DNA of 9,619 nucleotides from Thermoplasmatota archaeon. Lineage in GTDB: Archaea > Thermoplasmatota > Thermoplasmata > Thermoplasmatales > Thermoplasmataceae. The stretch spans positions 1-9,619 of the forward strand of contig JAMCUD010000044.1 in the NCBI GenBank assembly GCA_023379355.1. The letters run 5' to 3'. The notes under the pieces were generated by a model. The model was given only the letters and a program-made list of their open reading frames with translations. It made no database searches and was not told the origin of the DNA. Below are positions 6,225 through 9,619 of this stretch, one piece after another. Positions within the stretch are counted from its first letter, which is position 1. Each line of letters starts with the position of its first letter. The position numbers and the translations under genes are program-made.

Positions 6225-7220
6225 TCATGGATTGTAGTGTGAAACCCATCCTTCGTGATAATACGCCGGTGCCACTCGAGGTATAATTGCGTTTCTAATG
6301 GCTTCTGAAACGAGATCCTGCCTTTTTAACATATCTCCTGAGACCTTACCAATTATGCCGTTCTTCATCTCATGGTTGGCTGTGCCGTAAACTTTGGAAA
6401 AGGCATCACCCTCACTGCTTCCACGTTTTATTATTCCAATCAAATCCGGAGGAATTTCAAACCCGCTGCTGTAACCCATGGTAAGTCTGCTCTGCCTGTC
6501 AATAATTGCAGCAACATGGACATCATAATATATATTGTTGTAGCGGTTATAGAATATGCCAGATTCAACTCCGACGGAATAGTCATTGTCCCTGAGTCCA
6601 GCCATTGCCCTTGAGGTTGCGAACCGATCAGTGTCAACCCCAAATGGCTGTTCTGTTTCCAGGGCGTATTCACTGAATTTTTCAACTGTGAAATTCTTCA
6701 TAACACGTCTGAATGAGGACCTTGCAGCTTCAACCTTCAGGTCGTTTCCGGTCGATATGCTTATCTTCACGGGAAGAATACGATTACCGTTTTTCCTTAT
6801 TTCCTTTCTGTTTATCCTGGTTGAACTTATGGGAAAAAGATCTTCCGCAAGCACCAATGGTACAACATTTATTGCAAGAGGTTTAAGCCCGTTCTGTTGT
6901 CTGATTTTATTAATTCCGCCGATATTGCCTGCAGTTTCCTGTGAAACAATAAGTATGTCCATGTCCGGTGAGGAAGTCAGCCCCCCCTCTCTGTTTTCCA
7001 GAGGTTTTATGACGTATGGTTTATTGAAAGAATCCATGAATTTCTTCAGGGCCTGTTCTCTTTTGGCATAGGAACTTACTCTGTAGATTTTGTGTTTCCT
7101 TACGTACTCGTCTGTTGTGAGCCCCAGAATCACAGAATCCCCAACTTCAAATGCCCTCTGAATGAGTGCCCTGTGCCCCCTGTGGAGTATGGAAAATGAA
7201 CCCCCTAATACAGCTATCAC
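6225..7220 (-). CDS. coaD: Fusion of phosphopantetheine adenylyltransferase and DUF84 (YjjX-like) NTP phosphatase
   Basis: A 331-residue two-domain protein. Residues 1 to about 148 are an archaeal/eukaryotic-type phosphopantetheine adenylyltransferase (PPAT), which joins ATP and 4'-phosphopantetheine into dephospho-CoA. It shows VLGGSFSILHRGH (4-16, HxGH with His13 and His16) and the late PISSTRI motif (130-136). Residues about 151-331 are a DUF84/YjjX-type domain, a family that hydrolyses inosine and xanthosine triphosphates: SISTGNDLKVEAA (154-166), TEQPFGVDT (189-197), VGVESGIF (217-223), SSGFEIP (251-257) and GIIGKVSGDMLKRQDLVSEAI (288-308). Each half has normal family length and intact motifs. 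The GTG start at 7220 is about 26 nt after a TATA-like box, implying a leaderless mRNA. The gene symbol applies to the N-terminal half only. Confidence 0.88.
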   Translation of the reverse strand: MIAVLGGSFSILHRGHRALIQRAFEVGDSVILGLTTDEYVRKHKIYRVSSYAKREQALKKFMDSFNKPYVIKPLENREGGLTSSPDMDILIVSQETAGNIGGINKIRQQNGLKPLAINVVPLVLAEDLFPISSTRINRKEIRKNGNRILPVKISISTGNDLKVEAARSSFRRVMKNFTVEKFSEYALETEQPFGVDTDRFATSRAMAGLRDNDYSVGVESGIFYNRYNNIYYDVHVAAIIDRQSRLTMGYSSGFEIPPDLIGIIKRGSSEGDAFSKVYGTANHEMKNGIIGKVSGDMLKRQDLVSEAIRNAIIPRVAPAYYHEGWVSHYNP

Positions 7221-7240
7221 AACTCCAAATCACGGAATAC

Positions 7241-7250
7241 ATTAAGAATT
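7241..7250 (-). promoter_or_regulatory. TATA-like element of the PPAT-DUF84 gene
   Basis: AATTCTTAAT on the minus strand, centred about 26 nt before the GTG start at 7220. It is a weak consensus match. A GGAG two nt before the GTG is too close to be a good ribosome site. Confidence 0.4.
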
Positions 7251-7296
7251 ATCCCATATTCATTTTCTGATTGCGAAATCAACTGCAATTTAGTTT

Positions 7297-7419
7297 TTAA
7301 CGAATTTCCATGGATGTTTCCGGAATATACATTACAGGCATACCTGAGGATTGCAACCCCATTGCAACTCCATGCAAATGAACATCATCTCCCGCTGCTG
7401 GAATGGTTCCATTCAACAT
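7297..7419 (-). other. Doubtful 40-codon ORF in the 7221-7553 spacer
   Basis: The 333-bp spacer between the divergent fusion gene and ABC operon holds one short minus-strand frame from ATG 7419 to TAA 7297. Its 40-residue product contains DDVHLHGVAMGLQSSGMPV, and I do not recognise a family. An in-frame stop lies about 18 nt upstream of the ATG, so it is not the tail of a longer reading frame on this DNA. No clear Shine-Dalgarno or TATA box stands in front of it. It may be chance, a small protein or a decayed remnant. The rest of the spacer shows only promoter elements near both ends. Confidence 0.2.
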
Positions 7420-7509
7420 GACAGATACATTCTCTCAAAAGTTTGTGTGCAAAAATCCGCAATTAAGATCTGATGAATCAGCAATAAAAATTAATCTTGT
7501 GGGATAGAT

Positions 7510-7530
7510 TTAATATATCGAAATCGATAT
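7510..7530 (+). promoter_or_regulatory. Promoter of the ABC exporter operon with overlapping inverted repeat
   Basis: A TTTAATATAT box (about 7509-7518) predicts a start near 7540, giving a leader of about 14 nt with a weak GGAAG before the ATG at 7554. ATATCG (7515-7520) and CGATAT (7525-7530) form an inverted repeat around AAAT that overlaps the TATA box, and CGATATCG (7525-7532) is itself a palindrome. This is the arrangement of a repressor site for an exporter, but no regulator gene is seen. Confidence 0.45.
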
Positions 7531-7553
7531 CGGTTATAACTGGAAGAATTTCA

Positions 7554-8471
7554 ATGATAGATATAGAATCCATAACAAAAATATACACACCTAAAAACCC
7601 TCCCGCTGTTGACAACCTGGATCTCAGCATGAAAGATGGTGAGATTCTGGGACTTGTTGGACTTAACGGAGCCGGAAAGACAACAACCATTAGAATGACA
7701 TCCGGAATAATCCTTCCAACCTCGGGAAGAATAATGGTAGACGGATACGACATAGTGCTTGATAAAGTAAAAGCCGCTGCCAATGTTGGGTGGATACCTG
7801 AACTCCCGAATTTTGAACCCAATGCAACACCCTTGCAGTTGATGAATTATTTTGCCGGTTTCTATAACCTCAAAGGAAAGGAAGCTGAAGACAGAATTAT
7901 GATCTTGCTGGAACAGGTGGGATTGAAAGATCACCTGCATAAGAAATTAAGATCCTACTCTCAGGGAATGAAAAAGAGATTTTCAATTGCCGAATCAATC
8001 ATAGGAGACCCTCAAAATATTATGTTTGATGAAACTCTCAATGGACTTGATCCTGAGGGTGTTCTCTTTGTGAGAAATCTTATGATGAACCTGAAGAAGA
8101 GAGGCAAAGCAATATTGCTTTCATCACATATTCTTAGTGAGATACAGGATGTGGCCGACAGAGTGGCCATAATAGACCATGGGAAGCTAATAAAAACCAT
8201 TAAGAGAAGCGAGATGAAAACCCTGGGAAAGACTGTTGTGCATGTGACTGTTGAAAATTTTAACGAAGACTGCAGAAAGATACTGGCAAGATACGGAGAT
8301 GTGGAAACAGATGGAAATGAATCCATGATCCGTGATTTGAAAATACCAGAAAAGGACATTCCATCAATCCCAGATGAACTTGTTAAGTCCGGTTACCGCA
8401 TCATGCGTTTTGATCCGGTTGGGGAGAGTCTTGAGGAGTATTTCTTCGGCCTCATAGGAGGATTGAAATGA
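7554..8471 (+). CDS. ABC transporter ATP-binding protein, exporter (DrrA/CcmA-like) type
   Basis: A 305-residue nucleotide-binding subunit. It contains Walker A GLNGAGKT (36-43), the Q-loop region VGWIPELPNF (78-87, with Glu where Gln is classical, as in many DrrA-type exporters), the signature YSQGMKKR (135-142, an LSGGQ variant), Walker B NIMFDE (155-160), the D-loop NGLD (163-166) and the H-loop Ser-His (191-192). A C-terminal domain of about 90 residues follows, as is usual in this subfamily. The protein would sit on the cytoplasmic face and drive the ABC-2 permease encoded next. The ATG at 7554 is chosen because upstream in-frame codons (to 7497) run through the promoter. The stop overlaps the permease start by four bases (ATGA), so translation is coupled. 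The exported substrate is unknown. Confidence 0.92.
   Translation: MIDIESITKIYTPKNPPAVDNLDLSMKDGEILGLVGLNGAGKTTTIRMTSGIILPTSGRIMVDGYDIVLDKVKAAANVGWIPELPNFEPNATPLQLMNYFAGFYNLKGKEAEDRIMILLEQVGLKDHLHKKLRSYSQGMKKRFSIAESIIGDPQNIMFDETLNGLDPEGVLFVRNLMMNLKKRGKAILLSSHILSEIQDVADRVAIIDHGKLIKTIKRSEMKTLGKTVVHVTVENFNEDCRKILARYGDVETDGNESMIRDLKIPEKDIPSIPDELVKSGYRIMRFDPVGESLEEYFFGLIGGLK
8456..8462 (+). promoter_or_regulatory. Shine-Dalgarno site of the permease gene
   Basis: AGGAGGA ends 5 nt before the permease ATG at 8468 and is complementary to the 16S rRNA 3' end. It lies inside the ABC ATPase coding sequence. Confidence 0.75.
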
Positions 8472-9619
8472 AACCCATTGCTTACGAAATAAAGAGAACA
8501 CTTACCAGCAAGTTTGTAATAATAATGATCATTGCAATAGTGGGCCTCTCGTCCTTACTTGCCTATGAATCTGCCTCAACGTTCTCCCCTTCACCTGTGT
8601 CCAGCACACCGCAGGTAAACTATGGCTATTTTGTCAGTGGAACAAACCTGACAATGGTAGGGTATGCGCACAATGCCTATGGGCAACCGGTTTCCAGGGT
8701 TTTCATTTCTTATGAATATAATGGAACATTTTATTCTGCAAAATCAGGACCAAGCGGATTTGCTAACGCAACCATACCAATAGGTACTTCCCACACAGTT
8801 AAGGTTGATGCAAACTACACTTACATTATTTTCAGAAAAACCATCTCTACAGCGCAGATACCCATACCTGTATACAATACCCAAATACCCTCGGGCTTGA
8901 CAATAATACCCGGCATTGTGAATCCCACAAACACAACAAGATTTGGATATGAATTAATGTACGTTGGATCAAATGGAACCACAGCGCCCTCAATTAATTT
9001 TTACATCGGAAATGCCAGCCTCAGTACAGCCGGTATAGTGAGCGCCCCAGCCTTCAATTACCCAGGTATTTCAGGATTCACAGTAAAGAACATCTACCCC
9101 TCTGTGACCTATGCTGACCATAACAATACCTATGCAGCAGTTGCTACTAACTCTTCCGGCGGAATAATTGCGCAAACAGTTCCCCAGGAAGCAACCCGAT
9201 TAACAGATTATGCACCAATGACCCAGAGTGATCTGCAGTCTTTGGTATTTTCAGGGACATCAGAGATACTGGGTTTTCTCATACCAATCCTGGCTGTATT
9301 TGCTGCCTACCTGACATACGGTAAAGACAGGACAAGCGGAGTACTTGAATCTGTTCTCAAGAGGCCTGTTACAAGAGGGAGCTTGATTGCCTCAAGATTC
9401 ACATCCAACGCCATATCGATCTTCATTGCAGTTGGATTTTCCATGATATTTTCTGATCTGATTATAAATCACTATTTTGGAATGTATCTTTCCACTGCGT
9501 TCAGTCTTTACTTCGTTTGGACATATCTCGTTGAAGGTGTGGCGTTTCTTGCCATTGTATACATGTTTTCACACATTGCAAAGTCACAGGGTGCAGTTCT
9601 CGGATCAGCAATAGGAATA
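8468..9619 (+). CDS. ABC-2 type permease with large extracytoplasmic domain, 3' truncated by window end
   Basis: The frame stays open for 384 codons to the window edge, so the C-terminus is missing. A positively charged start MKPIAYEIKRTLTSK leads into a membrane helix (about residues 16-34). A polar region of roughly 220 residues follows, then further hydrophobic segments near 265-282, 315-333 and 345-370. The cytoplasmic stretch KDRTSGVLESVLKRPVTRGSLIASR, between the second and third helices, is the coupling-helix region typical of ABC-2 exporters. The outer part starts with a beta-rich stretch (VGYAHNAYGQPVSRVFIS...GPSGFANATIPIG) like carboxypeptidase-regulatory or Ig-type domains. It contains nine N-x-S/T sequons. 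Helix number and total length cannot be given. It forms one operon with the ATPase. Confidence 0.85.
   Translation, partial: MKPIAYEIKRTLTSKFVIIMIIAIVGLSSLLAYESASTFSPSPVSSTPQVNYGYFVSGTNLTMVGYAHNAYGQPVSRVFISYEYNGTFYSAKSGPSGFANATIPIGTSHTVKVDANYTYIIFRKTISTAQIPIPVYNTQIPSGLTIIPGIVNPTNTTRFGYELMYVGSNGTTAPSINFYIGNASLSTAGIVSAPAFNYPGISGFTVKNIYPSVTYADHNNTYAAVATNSSGGIIAQTVPQEATRLTDYAPMTQSDLQSLVFSGTSEILGFLIPILAVFAAYLTYGKDRTSGVLESVLKRPVTRGSLIASRFTSNAISIFIAVGFSMIFSDLIINHYFGMYLSTAFSLYFVWTYLVEGVAFLAIVYMFSHIAKSQGAVLGSAIGI

Noticed and set aside
6586..7071. 161-codon plus-strand frame opposite the PPAT-DUF84 gene
   Set aside because: It is antisense to a gene with two intact enzyme domains, and its product has no domain features.
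7468..7485. Possible C/D box guide RNA (TGATGA motif at about 7471)
   Set aside because: No D box (CTGA) follows at guide-RNA distance. The motif is part of a short chance palindrome CTGATGAATCAG.
7497..7553. 19-codon N-terminal extension of the ABC ATPase
   Set aside because: It runs through the TATA box and inverted repeat. The family domain begins at the ATG at 7554.

Overview
The window reads as chromosomal DNA of an archaeon, most likely of the Thermoplasmata (Thermoplasma/Ferroplasma/Cuniculiplasma-like). The gene set is archaeal: KEOPS Pcc1, prefoldin beta, MptA-type GTP cyclohydrolase, archaeal riboflavin synthase RibC, FAD synthase RibL, archaeal phosphopantetheine adenylyltransferase and a ~300-nt archaeal SRP RNA. 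Several TATA-like boxes lie 22-27 nt before the first codon of a transcription unit, as in leaderless archaeal mRNAs, while genes inside operons have Shine-Dalgarno sequences and short overlaps. The placement in Thermoplasmata is inference from gene content; no marker gene proves it.

Layout. 1-57: 5' part of a tRNA-Arg(TCT) on the minus strand, cut by the window edge. 112-1634: plus-strand operon pcc1 - prefoldin beta - mptA. 1693-3699: minus-strand riboflavin/FAD operon, transcribed ribB - ribL - ribC - ribH, convergent with mptA across a hairpin. 3700-3790: divergent control region with an exact 18-bp palindrome between ribB and a rimI-like acetyltransferase (3791-4249). 4260-5414: minus-strand HD phosphohydrolase of the dNTPase/SAMHD1-like group. 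About 5445-5750: minus-strand SRP (7S) RNA with its own TATA box. 5859-6155: MIP18/SufT-type Fe-S protein (minus). 6225-7220: two-domain protein joining phosphopantetheine adenylyltransferase to a DUF84 (YjjX-type) NTP phosphatase (minus). 7221-7553: gene-poor spacer with one doubtful 40-codon ORF and the next promoter. 7554-9619: ABC exporter ATPase and an ABC-2 permease with a large, sequon-rich outer domain, truncated by the window end.

How the genes fit. The rib operon covers the late steps: ribulose-5-phosphate to dihydroxybutanone phosphate (RibB), lumazine (RibH), riboflavin (RibC), and FMN to FAD (RibL). Riboflavin kinase and the early GTP branch are not here. The palindrome beside the ribB core promoter is the best candidate for a control site. 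MptA also consumes GTP, but for pterin or deazaguanine chemistry. The rest is housekeeping (tRNA modification, protein folding, protein targeting, Fe-S assembly, CoA synthesis, nucleotide-pool cleaning) plus one export system. There is no CRISPR array, insertion sequence or phage gene. The observations most worth following are the palindrome, the RibB/RibL overlap, the PPAT-DUF84 fusion and the sequon-rich permease.
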